Shown: piece by piece, positions 27,901 to 39,919 of the stretch
How positions within the stretch are numbered: position 1 is the first letter of the stretch
How the letters are laid out: every line of letters begins with the position of its first letter
DNA from: Littorina saxatilis
Lineage: Eukaryota; Mollusca; Gastropoda; Littorinimorpha; Littorinidae
Direction of reading: 5' to 3'
NCBI RefSeq assembly: GCF_037325665.1
Contig: NC_090259.1
Span: 33,660,649 to 33,724,648 of the forward strand
Length of the DNA stretch: 64,000 nucleotides
Translations under genes and position numbers: made by a program
Notes under the pieces: model-generated
What the model saw: the letters and a program-made list of their open reading frames with translations, nothing else
Database searches by the model: none
What the model was told of the DNA's origin: nothing

Positions 27901-30900
27901 TTTGCTCACTTCTAGGGTTTGATGATCAACCTTCAATAAGATATACCAAAAAATACTACAGCAGCCTTGTGTAGCGTTAGATGAAACATCGGATAGTTAG
28001 TCGACACTCACTGTGTTAAACTTAAAGTTAGTATGTTCCCAATTTTACGTAAACTTCCACTCGAAACTGTAACCATAGTTTGGCAACAACGAATGCTTCC
28101 TTATTATGTATTGTGGCAAGATATATGCATAATAAAGATCCCAAGTTCAGAGCAAAAGTCTCACGGCTTGGAAACATGAACAAACACATGCAGAAAAAAT
28201 TGGGAAGCACCGTACTGTATGTCTCCACAATGTTTGTTTGCTTCATTGGCAGTAGTGGTGCAGTTGATGCTTGTGTGGGCTTCCTTGCTCAGGCCTGATT
28301 TTGACATGCAGTTTGTTTTTCTCCTGTTCTTTCTCAGTTATGTCCAAAGAAGCAGCCTTACAGTCTGCCTCAACCTCACCTTCCAAACTGCAGAAAGATG
28401 CAAGCAGCAAACTGAAACGCAAACAGTCTGGAAGTCACCGTGCAAACATGCAGGTATCTACTGTGTGTGTGTGTGTTCTGTGTGTGTGTGTGTGTGTTTG
28501 TTGGTTTGGGTGTAACTTTTCACACAGTGTTTTCATTTGTTATATAAGCGTGTACACTCATGTGTACTCTACATGTGTTGTTTCCTCCGCATATTTGTTA
28601 AAGGCAGGTTGAAAAAAAAGAGGTGTTTGTATGAGCAGTGACTAAAAGTGTTTAATAAGTATTATTTGTTGCAGCAACGCTTTGTGAGTGTGAACCCACT
28701 GCAGTATGCCCCCAAAATCAGCTCGAAACCAGTTGAGGAAAGTACAAGCTCTTTAGGTGAGTGAGCATTTCATATAACTTCTGTGCAGAAGTGGTTGTCT
28801 GAGTACGACGCCTTCTTCTTGTCTCTTGCTTTTCAGGCTTATTTTTTACTGGAGTATTCATTTATTCAATTTAGTGTTGGGGCCCTAAGAATGAAATGAT
28901 TAAGACGACGGAATAAAACAAACGGCTGTATAAGTGTGTATCAATTCAAGTGTATTTCAACCTGGTGTATACTCTTGGACTGGTTGACTGAATGTGTTAT
29001 TATGCATTTTTGTTGTTGACAGTAACTCTGTGCCAACTGGAGATTCAACTGATTCCATTCTTCCCATACAATCCTAAAGAAGGCAGTTACATGCTGAAAA
29101 ATTGATTAAAAAAAAGTACCTAACCTGGTGTGTTTTCTTTTTGAGTCACTTGAGAAAAAGTGACTCTATGTAATCGGTCAGTGTTAGTCTGTCCGGCCGG
29201 CCGGCCGGCCGTCCGGCCGGCCGTCCGGCCGGCCGGCCGTAGACACCACCTTAACGTTGGACTTTTCTCGGAAACTATCAAAGCGATCGGGCTCATATTT
29301 TGTTTAGTCGTGACCTCCAATGACCTCTACACTTTAACGATGGTTTCGTTGACCTTTGACCTTTTTCAAGGTCACAGGTCAGCGTCAAAAGAAAAATTAG
29401 ACATTTTATATCTTTGACAAAGTTCATCGGATGTGATTGAAACTTTGTAGGATTATTCTTTACATCAAAGTATTTACATCTGTAGCCTTTTACGAACGTT
29501 ATCAGAAAAACAAGGGAGATAACTAGCCTTTTCTGTTCGGCAACACACAACTTAACGTTGGGCTTTTCTCGGAAACTATAAAAGTGACCGGGCTCAAATT
29601 TTATGTGAACGTGACTCATTGTGTTGTGAATAGCAATTTCTTCCTGTCCATCTGATGCCTCATATAATATTCAGAACTGCGAAAGTGACTCGATCGAGCG
29701 TTTGCTCTTCTTGTTATTTAGTATTTCTGTGTTCAGGTATTGTAACGCTGTGTTTTTTTATTTTTGTTTTTATTTTTGCATGCAGGTTTTGTGTCACGGG
29801 ACATGCTGCTGCCAGACATAGCCCTGATCCATGGGCGAGCGTTGGTGTGTGCCTGGGAGATGGGGCTGCAGGATGTACAGGACAGTGTCGTCAGGCTGGT
29901 CGTTCACGCCCTTGAGGTGCGTCTTGGCACCGTGACATTGGTCGTGATTGCATTGCATGACGATTGTCATGGTGATGAGTAGACTGTTCAAATACAGAGG
30001 ACCCCCCTTTTACGTCCTCCAAAAGGGAGGTAGTCTTAAAATAGTGGTTAATTTACAGAGGTTATGAACAAACAGAAAAGCAGGGTCTTAAAGGGGGAGG
30101 GGGTGTCTGAAATCTGGGGGTCTGAAATCTGGGGGTCTTAAAGGGGGGGGTCTGAAATCTGGGGGTCTTAAAGGGGGGGGGGGTGTCTGAAATCTGGGGG
30201 TCTTAAAGGGGGGCGTCTGAAATCTGGGGGTCTTAAAGGGGGGGTTTCTGAAATCTGGGGGTCTTAAAGGGGGGGTGTCTGAAATCTGGGGGTCTTAAAG
30301 GGGGGGTTTCTGAAATCTGGGGGTCTTAAAGGGGGGGGTGTCTGAAATCTGGGGGTCTTAAAGGGGGGAGGTGTCTGAAATCTGGGGGTCTTAAAGGGGG
30401 GTTTCTGAAATCTGGGGGTCTTAAAGGGGGGGGTCTGAAATCTGGGGGTCTTAAAGGGGGGTGTCTGAAATCTGGGGGTCTTAAAGGGGGGTGTCTGAAA
30501 TCTGGGGGTCTTAAAGGGGGGGTGTCTGAAATCTGGGGGTCTTAAAGGGGGGGGTGTCTGAAATCTGGGGGTCTTAAAGGGGGGTGTCTGAAATCTGGGG
30601 GTCTTAAGGGGGGTGTCTGAAATCTGGGGGTCTTAAAGGGGGGGGGGGTGTCTGAAATCTGGGGGTCTTAAAGGGGGGGTGTCTGAAATCTGGGGGTCTT
30701 AAGGGGGGGGGGGGGGGGGGCTGCTGTGGACGTAGCTGCTTTGCTACTTTCGCTCAGTTCGCAGGTTTCATCTTTGGCTGCGGAGATTTCTTCCACAAGA
30801 GCGGAACTTCGGGCTCTTCCTTCCGGGGTGACGGATATCGCCTTGCTGGCCTTCTCTTCTTCTTCTTGGCGTTCGCAGAGGTTACACGATCAGTCCAGCA

Positions 30901-33900
30901 TTGGTGATAAATGTTGTCGTTTTCTCCAACTCCTGTCGACTGCCATTTAGTTTGGTCTGCAAGGGAGTTGGTGACGGCCACACTTCTTTTCGTTCCTCAT
31001 CTAGTAAGGGACATCGCTGTAAGATGTGTTCCGCTGTTTGGTCTTCTTGACCGCAGGCACAGGTTGGTGATGGCGTCAGCTTGAACTTTCGGTTCATGTG
31101 AGCATTGAGCCTGTTGTGGCCAGTACGCAGCCTGATGAGGTTGACTTGCTGCTCTCTGGACATTGTTTGGTAGTGGTAGTCATCTCTGTTTGTCCTTGGC
31201 CTCATCAATGCCTTGATGATTGTCTTCTGCTCACTAAAGCTGACACTGTTTTCAGGTTGGTCTTCCACGGCTCCTTCTTTCGCCAGCTCATCTGCCCTTT
31301 CATTTCCTGGTATCCCACAATGTGCTGGTATCCATCTGGATGTTTATAGCAAGGAGAACTGTCTGTTTGCAAGAACAAGGATCTCCTGGCTGTGGAAGAT
31401 TGTGGCCGCACTTCTTTATAATTATCGTCTTTGATTCGTTCTCTCCCTTGTGTGGTTACTTCCTCACTGGATACCTTTGTGTTCTGTCAGGACGCATATA
31501 CAAAGGATGTAGCTTTGCTGTTCGCCTCGTAGAAGGCCTCGGCCGACAGTATGGTTCTGTTGGCGAGACTTTAATCTCTTCCTTGCTCGAAGGTTCTCGT
31601 TTCGTTTCCGCCTCTATGCAAACGCGGACTCTTCTCTGACAAAGAGAAGCTCACAGCAAAGGAAAGCGCACGGCGGGCCTCGGCTTTGTCTTGTTATCAA
31701 AAGAAAAGCACTAGGCTAGCCGGTCTCGGCTTTGGCTTTTTATCTTCATGCTCTCTCCTTGGGCGCTGTGCCAAATACCCACCCCTCTCCCCCCTCGGGG
31801 AAGGTTAGCGGTGGGGGTCGGTGCTTTCACTCACACTCTTGGCAGTTATATCAACTGGAGTTTTAGTGCTCTGCATCACCCTTCTTCCCGCCTTTGTGTT
31901 TTACCACTACACAGCGGCTGGTGGGGATTAGGACTCCCATTTTATTGAGGGAGACACTGGGGCCTTCCTATTGGGTCACTTCCATAGATCGAACGAATGT
32001 TTACTTCCACATTTTGATACACAAAACAGATCGGAAGTGGCAACATTTTATTTAATTCAGAGCCTCAGTCAGGGCTCTGACTTTGATTCCAAGTCAAATG
32101 GAATCCATGGACGCTTTGATCCCTTTTGGGGAGACTGTACAAGCGGCCCTTTCTAGAAGTCCTGAACTCCAGGTGGAAACTGAAATTGCGGGACTGTAAC
32201 ACATTAAATGTCTAAAGCAGCATCGCCCTGATATGGCCCTTTGTGGTCGGCTGGGCGTTAAGCAAACAAACAAAGGGCTGGAACATGCTAGTGTCTTTTC
32301 TCGACTGGTTCTCAAACACGATCAAATAATGGATTCTCACACCTTTGCTCATGCAAGGCGTTCCCATTGGTTCTCCCTCCACCATCGAAGCAGTTTTCTG
32401 TCTCTTGTGGAATTCTTTCCCTTTGTCAGAGGAGAACATGCGTTGATTCAATCAGACAACACCACAGTGGCGTTTTATCTCAACAAGCAGGGGGGCCTCT
32501 CGCTCCCTATCGCTGCCACATCGAGCATGCGAGATTCTGATGTGGTGTTACCACCACGAGATCTTATTAGCAGCGAAGTACCTTCCTGGGAGCCTCTATG
32601 ACTTGGCCGACTCTCTAAGTCGGTCGGCCAAGAATGTCCACACAGAATGGACTCTATCTCACCACTCCTTCGGGCGAATTTGGAGAAGCCGCTGATAGAA
32701 TTATTTGCCACTCAGTACTATCGCCTTCTGCCGATGTTCGTCTCCCGATTCCCGGACCCCGAAGCATGGAAGATCAATACTCTCGATTTTATTTTGAGCG
32801 GCCTGCCGGTCGCACCGTATGGGCCCATTCAATCTTGGTTTTCAGGCCTTCTAAGGCTGGCAAGAGGGCACCGTTTTTTTATTTTTTTAAATTTTTTTTT
32901 TTTTACACTCAAGCCACACGGGTGGCTACTGTATGGGAATCATTGAGACGCTCAGGGGATTCTGCCTCAACTCTGGATTTGGTCCAGAGATCCCATAGGG
33001 GTTCAACGTCTTCGTTTTACGTGTCACATTGACTGGCTTGGACCAAATGGCGTAATGTTAACGGAAAGAACTTCACTTCTCTCCGTTCAATGCAGGTGGC
33101 AAACCACCTATCCTGGCTTTCCGAATTTTCTCCCACGTCTTTGAAGTAAGACGATACGCGATATCAGTTACACTGAAACAGCTAGGTCGCAATATTTCAT
33201 TTGGGGGCGATTCGCCAGCATGATTAAGGGAGCCTCTTTTCGGTTGGCTGAAAACAAATCTCCAGTCCCGACTGGCTTGGGATTTGCTCCTATGGCCTAG
33301 TTTTGGAGCATTTGAGATCGGATTCTTTGATCCGTTATAAAAACTAACCTTGCTAATCTAACACGGAAAGCGGTCATGCTTACTCTACTAGCAAAGACAG
33401 AGACAGTGAGGTTGACGCTCTCTCCGGTTGTCCGTAAGACGTAACTCACGAAACTCGCCAGAACATGCTCAACTTACTGGTGCATATTCTGACTCAAATA
33501 TCCTTAGGGTCAATGAGCCACGGTCCGCGATCTCATAGATTGACCTTTTCCGGCGAAACCTGTCCCTTACGGTAGAGGCTTCTGTCAGCTACTTTCGCTG
33601 GGCAACACAAAGTGCTTTCATAAACTTCCATAGTTTCAGCACTTTGTTTTAAGAGCTTACGGAAAGAACTAAGGACTCCATCATGTGGCTGACCTTAGTC
33701 TTGGCACAGAAGCTTTTAGCTTTGGTTTTGTTTCTGTTCCACTTACGCAAAAGACATCGATCATCTATGTTTTTGCCAATAATAAATAGAATCACATTCC
33801 TTCTGGTTCAGTGATTCAACTTAGGCATTACGTCCCTCAGGGCCATTTTTCTCCCGCGAGTTAAGAAGCTACACTCGGTGGTAGCTTTCACTACGTCGGC

Positions 33901-36238
33901 TCCTTGATTTTTCTTTACTTTGCAATGAGCTAGGAGTTTTCTCCTTCATCACAGTATTGCTAGCGTCCTCAAGGGCTCTTCCCTTGACGCAGCATGGTAT
34001 AAGTCACAGCTCCCGTCCCGGGATTGGTATTCGGTTTGAAAAAGATGGCTCTTTCTCTCTCAAATTTAGGCCAGATTTCCTTACTAAAACCAGAAATCTG
34101 GTCTATCATCCCCTATTATCCGCATCCCCTCCCTGAGTGAGGTACTTGCTCCCGGAGACCATGACTTGTTTAACTGTCCGGTTAGGGCTCTCATCCGATA
34201 CCGGGCCCGGACATTGCCTATTAGTTCCGTAAGCCAAATAACTACTCTTTATCTCCATCAACTCAGGTAGGCCTGTCTTTGATGGTAAGGCCAGTCATGT
34301 GACAATCAAGCAGTCCTGCCTACTGCGGTCAGAGCTCAGGAGGTCCTAACCTGGGCCTGGTCAATAGCAGTCCTCCGCTCCGGTCTCCTCTCAGAGGTTC
34401 TGGAGTTACCCTACTGGCGCTCAGAGGACGTTCTTTTATCGTTTACTACCTCAGAAATGTCGCGGTAGCGCGACAGGACGGTAGTTCTGCTCTACCAGCT
34501 ATGGTATCGGCAGGACAAGTTCTCCGCTCTTGGTATTGTGAATTTCCCTCCGCCTACAGTAGCAATCTGCTATATGTGAGTTGGGTAAGATATGTAATTT
34601 AATCAGAAATTTTAGTAATAAATTTTCATTTGATTAATATACTTACCCAACTCGCATCGTTTATTCCCTCCCGCCTCCCCGCTGTTGGGGGTATATCTAT
34701 CTAAAAAAGAAGTGAGTTGGGCTTCGGTTAGAATGAATACATGGCGGCGTATGCACGCGCATACGGAAGGCAACCTCGATCTCGGTCTGGCCTTGACCCC
34801 TTGACGGTCTACGGTCACTCTTTTTTAGAGTTGTCTTCCCTTGTTACCTAGGGGACGCGTACAGCGTCACCAGCACTGAACTAGGGTTAATTGCTATATG
34901 TGAGTTGGGTAAGTATATTAATCAAATGAAAATTTATTACTAACATTTTTGATTTCAAGCTGTGTGGCTGCATCATTTTCTTGCACCTGAGATGCTAGCC
35001 TGTTTTTGTCTTCCTCCTATGAGCACTCACAAAGAAATGCTCTTACCTCACTTCACACGCAAAAATAGCCTGCTTCCACTCTGAAAAAAACAAAACCAAT
35101 GGGTTCATTGATGTGTGCAGATCCAGGTGAAGAAAATCCTGTCAGCGGTGATGCAGAAACGAAGCGGTTACAAGGTGCGAGAAGGGCGGATGCGCTTCTC
35201 CATGGGTTGTCAGGTGAAAAACCCGTACCTGCGACAGACGGCCATCACACATGACACCTCTCTCAACAGGTGAGTGCAGGCTTCCATAAAGTTGGAAAAT
35301 AGACGATGTTGGATGTGTGAAAGAGTGAATACCCTTGGGGACAAATAAAAACAAGTGCTCCTTGTCCACACGTTTCAGACGCACCACTGGCAACTGATAG
35401 GCCCATGGAATGTTTGTCTGCCTGAAAGCACCCTTTCACAACTCATACAAGCCCCATTGAGTTATTGACGGATTTCGTCTATTGGTAGGTGTAAGGAGGG
35501 GAGGGGTGGCAGTACGTGTTCATATTTGTTTCTTCTTCACTTCTGTTTGTCTGAGAATTTGTTGGTTTTTGTTTTTGTTTTATGAGAATAAAGAGAACAA
35601 GTTTGAAAAAAAAATTTCCTCCCTAAAGTGGTGTATGGCTACCTGAATGGCGGGGTAAAAACGGTAATACACATAAAAACTCACTCGTGCAAAAACATGA
35701 GTGAACGTGGGAGTTTCAGCCCATGAACAAAGAAGAAGCGAGATCTTTTGTCATTTGAAAGATCTTGTGTCATTTTCCCCCCCAGCGAAGCCACAACCAT
35801 CACCAACAGTGGCTACCACACCCCCAGCCTCAAGCCATCAGTGGATGTGGCGGAGCAGGCAGCGGCCCATGAGATAGCCCTGGCCGACAGACCCCCAGTG
35901 TACCGGCCTCCCATCTCCATGTTTGACCTCCTGGAAACTTTACAGGTCAGTCTGGACTTGAACCGCTTGGGTTTCTGTGTATAGCCCTCTCTGTATCTGC
36001 TTTAAACAAAAAATGTGTAAGGCATACGCAGCTACCAGGGGGAAACTGTGCCAATGAGCAAGATTTTTGCGTACTGACTTTAGCACGTCAGAACAACTTG
36101 TTTTTTGTTGTATTTTTTGTAAAGACAAAATATTCACAGAACAGCAGCTAAATATTTTATATTTTTCAGGCAGCATGGGCATTGAAGAAAAAGACGCACA
36201 TAATTTCTGCATTAACCTTATGTTTCTGCACTTGGACA

Positions 36239-36275
<37 letters not shown>

Positions 36276-36999
36276 ATTGTCTGGCTGCTTTTTCTGTGCA
36301 GGTCAGGAAATTCTTGATTCATTAATGTCATAACTGACTGTGGGGTCAAGCTGCAAAATGAATTCATGACATAAGCAGAAGGATGGTGCTATCCCATGTA
36401 TCACATGGACAGAGCTGTGTAGGTGTGTGTGGTTGTTTGCACGGAAGGAATGTATCTTTACATGGAAAACAGTACCGGTACAATGGAAATTTCAAATATA
36501 AATTTTTAATATACTTTTTTTTTTTTTTTTTTTAAATGACTACTTTCAGGACCTTGAAAATTGTGAAAAAATCAGGCCTAGGAATGGAGGGAGTCTTAAA
36601 ATGGAGGTACAGTTAACGAAATTATGAAGAGAAAATTAATCTGAGAAAACAGGGTCTTAAAACCAAAAGGGAGTCATAAATTGTGGGTCTTAAAAAGAGT
36701 TTATGTAATGTATCGCACACGTTTCTCAGCCCACCCTTGTACTTACGAGAACCCTTTTGGATCCAGTGAGTCGATCCCATGTGATTGACCTCTGTGTTGT
36801 GTGTTGTGCGTGACAGTTGAACCGCAGCGTGATCCCGTCGCACAGCGTGTACAGTCCTGCGTTGGAGCGCGTCATTCACGGCCTGTGGCACCCAGACCCG
36901 GAGGAGGAGGTGCCGTCAGCGTCCAGACGTGAATGTGACCCTGACCCCCTGCCGCCTAGAAAGCCACGGCCTGCTGTTAACACCTGGCTGTGGCTTTGA
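21985..36999 (+). CDS. TADA1: transcriptional adapter 1 (SAGA complex subunit)
   Basis: Ten coding exons: 21985-22055, 25164-25200, 25565-25619, 27149-27214, 28338-28453, 28675-28756, 29786-29916, 35121-35269, 35786-35945 and 36817-36999. The total is 1050 nt, or 349 aa; the human protein has 335. All introns have GT/AG ends and the phases close. TADA1 (yeast Hfi1/Ada1) is a core subunit of the SAGA histone acetyltransferase coactivator in the nucleus. Landmarks are YFQNLASWFKKKTSKEDFD, VHLHNEFLLAIIAKCQ, a histone-fold-like region (exon 7 to early exon 8: LIHGRALVCAWEMGLQDV), YKVREGRMRFSMGCQV, PPISMFDLLETLQ and ALERVIHGLWHP. Start ATG 21985 (MAAPLDLIAARKSL) fits the family start; an in-frame ATG at 21895 would add 30 residues. 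Intron 7 is swollen by a G-rich minisatellite and a DIRS-like fossil. Confidence 0.95.
22275..23007. mobile_element. inverted-repeat DNA element split by a SINE
   Basis: Imperfect inverted arms of about 55 bp (22275-22330 and 22953-23007) include cttgaactttagtgtgttaa and its complement. The centre contains a 300-bp SINE on the minus strand with its own duplication, so the DNA element is older. It lies in TADA1 intron 1. Confidence 0.65.
22614..22913 (-). mobile_element. tRNA-derived SINE, complete, minus strand
   Basis: Same family as 4739-5034 in reverse orientation, with the B box seen as gggttcgaaccc and the (caaa)-type tail as gtttgtttgc at its left. The 12-bp duplication tttggcttgatt flanks it at 22602-22613 and 22914-22925. 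Confidence 0.9.
23466..24999 (-). mobile_element. long-armed inverted-repeat DNA element (family A), copy 2
   Basis: The termini are ttggcccaaaaattattgca and the complement ending aataattttttggccaa. The arms are about 640 and 620 bp (23466-24105 and about 24380-24999), separated by a loop of about 275 bp. The two arms differ in fixed places, and the left arm here matches the right arm of copy 1. This copy is therefore in the opposite orientation. It is uninterrupted. No ORF of note was found. It lies in TADA1 intron 1. Confidence 0.85.
25620..26188. other. TADA1 intron 3, first part, unassigned
   Basis: No gene is seen. One aggtcaaggtca direct repeat occurs near 25858. The rest may be an unrecognised repeat. 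Confidence 0.4.
26189..26576. mobile_element. MITE family F, copy 2
   Basis: Inverted termini gggcct(a)n-ataggtgtggttacggtaac and the complement, ending ccacacctat(t)n-gttggcct. It is longer in the centre than copy 1 at 17438-17680. It lies in TADA1 intron 3. Confidence 0.75.
27006..27033. repeat. poly(G) tract, ~27 bp
   Basis: Uninterrupted G run on the plus strand in TADA1 intron 3, followed by tcggtactg. Similar runs occur at 15566-15583 and 30702-30720, and as C runs at 36242-36273 and 43392-43417. Confidence 0.9.
27215..28337. other. TADA1 intron 4, GT-rich, no element recognised
   Basis: It contains (GT)n stretches (about 27290-27316) but no coding sequence or clear transposon. Confidence 0.5.
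29138..29715 (-). mobile_element. AGGTCA-rich dispersed repeat (family D), copy 2, minus strand
   Basis: Reverse orientation in TADA1 intron 6, just upstream of exon 7. The terminal hairpin gagtcac...gtgactc is at the left, followed by an expanded (ccgg)n/(gtcc) run. DR4 appears as tgacctccaatgacct (29311-29326) and DR1 as tgacctttgacct (29350-29362). It is about as long as copy 4. Confidence 0.85.
29995..30720. repeat. MITE family H remnant expanded into a G-rich minisatellite
   Basis: It starts as a MITE with the terminus tacagaggaccccccttt. From about 30082 the internal words gggtcttaaaggggg and tctgaaatctggggg alternate about 20 times (units of about 30-33 bp) and end in a long G run. 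Intact or simpler relatives of the MITE are at 38947-39104 and 50478-50652. It lies in TADA1 intron 7. Confidence 0.85.
30882..31345 (-). pseudogene. LINE 3' end: RNase H domain plus Cys/His motif (Jockey-like)
   Basis: On the minus strand, WIPAHCGIPGNERADELAKE marks the C-terminal part of a LINE RNase H domain. The zinc-binding tail CACGQEDQTAEHILQRCPLL follows, and the frame closes at ITNAGLIV. Only this 3' piece is present, as is usual for 5'-truncated LINEs. It interrupts the DIRS-like copy. The Jockey/I-type assignment is from recalled motifs. Confidence 0.75.
32205..32275 (+). mobile_element. SINE 3' fragment
   Basis: It matches the last ~70 bp of the SINE at 4739-5034 (agcatcgccctgatatggcc ... 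gggcgttaagcaaacaaaca). The tRNA head is missing. It lies inside the decayed DIRS-like copy. Confidence 0.8.
36242..36273. repeat. poly(C) tract, ~32 bp
   Basis: Uninterrupted C run in TADA1 intron 9. Confidence 0.9.
36540..36705. repeat. decayed MITE H-like sequence
   Basis: Words such as gggagtcttaaaatgg and agggtcttaaaa repeat here as in the MITE at 29995 and 50478. Termini are not clear. It lies in TADA1 intron 9. Confidence 0.45.
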
Positions 37000-37429
37000 A
37001 CCATGGGTGTTGTTATTGTTGGAAGACACTGTTGTTTGTGCTTGTGTATGTGTGTATGAAGGACAATGTGTGTGTGTGCGCACGTGTGCTTGAGTAATTG
37101 CGCGATAGAAGAAAGCGAGTCATGTCTGTAATTGAAATTGTTGTTTGAATACAAGGGTGTGCATGTGTCCTTTCGCAGTTTCCCAGAGACATATTTCAGC
37201 AACAGAGAAGGGAGAGAGATTCATGGTTGTGAAAGAAATCATTGTTTGGGTGTGAATGTATTTTCTTGTTTATCCTAGAATTGGCAGGAAAAGATTTTGA
37301 AGAGATTCTTGTTTGTAATTTATAATAACAGTGTAGTTGTTTTTCAGATGCATGCTGTGTGGATGTGTTTGCATGTATGCCCGAGCTTTATGAGGGACGT
37401 TTGGAGAGCAAACAAGAGAGATGCTTAGA

Positions 37430-37435
37430 AATAAA
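37430..37435 (+). terminator. likely TADA1 polyadenylation signal
   Basis: The first AATAAA after the TADA1 stop codon, about 430 bp downstream. Another occurs near 38608. Use is inferred. Confidence 0.5.
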
Positions 37436-37439
37436 TCAA

Positions 37440-38946
37440 AGGCCCCAAAACTTTTTTGTTATTTCTTTTGAGTTATGATGTTTTGTAAATGTTCATCGTT
37501 TTGTGTTTAGCAGCATCAGCTTGTGTGTGTCTGCAAGAAATTAAAATGATACTGTTGAGTTTGGGGAGACATTCACAAGACACGGAAAGGCTATACTGCA
37601 TGTTGGGTCAAAACATGTAGCTGATAGTGCAGTTGAGCTTCTATAATGTTCAGTAAAAGTGCTTGTGCCAAGACATAGCTAATGAGTTTACGCAACGGAA
37701 TGATGATTCTATACGTGCAGTGAAATACACTTTTGGACACAAAGCACCTCTGATCCACCTTTGGCTTGCCTATGCATACTGTTCTTTCATGTGCATGTGA
37801 GGGTCCCTACTGTCCTACCCAAATCTTTGACTGCGTGCCTTTTAAAAAGCCAGAGCAGTTGTCTCAAGTGCTCGGTCGTACTGCAAACAATAGGGCCTGT
37901 CACTTCTGTCGAAAGCAAGCCACTTTGAAAGATTCTTTCATGCACTCTATGGCTGAAGTTGGACTGAAACCTTGATGGAGAAATTCAAGTTTTACACCCT
38001 TACCGCAAAGCCATTAGAGGCATGTTCCTGGGGTTTACCCCGACTTAAGATGAGATGCACAAGTCAGAAGTGTATGCGTGTTTAGGTGGTATCAGCCATC
38101 GGCACTTGTGGCAGAATGACCCAGACCTTCATTGTGTCCGCCTCTTTCTCTCAAAAGTCAATTAATTGCATGTAGTTTAATCACTACTCTTCAGGTTTAA
38201 GATAGGCAAGCAAACACACACACAGTCATACACATTCTTTCTTTTGCTCTTTCTGAGATACAGAAGCAGTGTTACAACTTTTATTGCATCGTCAATTTAT
38301 ATGTACAGGTCAAATACGAAATAATGTTTAGAACTACATTGTAACTCAAATGATGTTGATGTCGCTCTTCTCTGAGTGAGGAGAAACAAAATCATCTGCC
38401 GTAAAATTTAGCCTTTCGCAGTGTGCCTGTCTTGCTTTGAAAAAGTGGCTGCTTGATCCAAACCTTTCAATTTTCATAAGCTAAATAGAATGACTTAAGA
38501 ACTTCCAGTTCCAAACCCGTTACGTTGGAACATACAAAAACTGAAAATTATCACAATGTATCATAACTTAAACTACTGATATTGATCTGAAACAACTTCA
38601 GGTATGAATAAAATTAGGAATGTGTCATGTTTCTATTCCTTTTCTTTTTTTTTGAGGTGTGACAACAAATAAGTTTCAAATGTACTTTGTTACATGCAAG
38701 AGAAACCTCTCCTCGACTTTTGCGAATGTGTCTACATGTGTATGTAAACTTAAGATGTAAATCTAAACACTGGCAGGGTCAGTAAATATGGCAGACCACA
38801 ATTTTACATTTCAGCAAACATAGCAGCAGTCCCTTTTGGATAACTCAGGAAAATCTTTACGTGATTCTTTCTGTCAATAACTGGACTAGCACCTGGAGAT
38901 TTCGTAGAAGAAATGTTGCCAACCACAGTAATTAAATAACTAAGGT
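37440..38946. other. intergenic DNA between TADA1 and WDR5, nothing recognised
   Basis: AT-rich sequence between two convergent genes. No coding similarity or clear repeat was found. Confidence 0.5.
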
Positions 38947-39104
38947 GTGTAGTCCCTTTTACGACCTCCCCTCTTTTTGAACCTTTTTGTTAGATTCTCT
39001 GTTCGTGATGTAATTTAGTATAATTTTAACTCTATTTTAAGACTCCTCTCCGTTTCAGACCTGGATTTCTAAGATTTTTAGGTCATAAAAGGGGGGATCC
39101 TCTG
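38947..39104. mobile_element. MITE family H
   Basis: The left end reads tgtagtcccttttacgacct. The right end reads aggtcataaaaggggggatc-ctctgta, the complement of the start of the element at 29995. About 158 bp. The TA target fits a Tc1/mariner-type MITE. Confidence 0.65.
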
Positions 39105-39670
39105 TATTGCAGAATACTGCCATATCAACAAATATGGAAAAGATAAGGGAGAGACAGACATTGGGGGACACACACACACACGAGCTAGTGCAAAGGGAAT
39201 CTGGCCTGCATACATCTCCACATGCACCAATAAAAAAGTTTTGTTTTTGTGTGGAATATGAAACTTATCCAATGGATACCTAAAACCAACAGGTTTGACT
39301 GCGCCCAGAGCCATTAAACTTATAAAATAAAAATAGTGAAGTTAACTCCCTCTGCAAAACAAACACTTATAGTTGTTTCTGAGTTGCCAATACAAAGTAA
39401 TTTCTAATTCTTATTGTTATGAATGACCTTATAATGGCTCTGGAGACTCCACTGATGACCGCCACATTGTGCAGCTGCAATGACAAATTATAAACAACAG
39501 TCAACTGCTTTTCCAAAATACTTGTAACTGCGCCTGTTTTCTCACAATCTTGCTTGTCATGTTTTCCATCCAACACAGTTATCTTGTCAGAACATGACAC
39601 AGTTATAACAATCATTGCTGAAACAACTGTAATAAAAAGTATTACCTGAACTGCATATTGAGCTTGCCTT

Positions 39671-39919
39671 TCATGAGATCATATGATACCTACGGCAGCA
39701 CGTAATACCAAATGTACACCCCTGAGGAACCGTCCCTACCTGAACACGTTCATGTTCACACCATGGATCTGTACAGGCTTTCACCTGGAATAAGATCATC
39801 CTTTCACTTGATTTGTTTTGAATTTTCAGCGTCGCAAATGATGTTAAAGTATTGCATTGTCTAAAATGTATTCGCACATCTGCATTTTTGATATCTCGCG
39901 CAATAATATATATATACAT
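39671..39919 (-). other. possible Cys-rich exons, minus strand
   Basis: On the minus strand two short segments look exon-like. One begins after ttattccag and reads VKACTDPWCEHERVQ before a GT. The next begins after gttcctcag and reads GCTFGITCCRR before gtatca. The cysteine pattern recalls a small three-finger/Ly6-type domain, but too little is present to claim it. It may also be chance or a fossil. Confidence 0.2.

Larger units (their letters stand above)
30722..34945 (+). mobile_element. decayed DIRS-like retrotransposon, copy 2
   Basis: A fossil of the same kind as 1-4180. It holds a gag-like start (VAALLLSLSSQVSSLAAEIS), traces of the reverse transcriptase near 31970-32110, an RNase H-like stretch (LIQSDNTTVAFYLNKQGG), recombinase traces to about 34530, and a terminal block at 34560-34945 with inverted repeats based on gtgagttgggtaag. 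It is heavily broken (well over ten breaks) and older than the first copy. It was itself hit by a LINE fragment (30882-31345) and a SINE piece (32205-32275). It lies in TADA1 intron 7. Confidence 0.75.
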
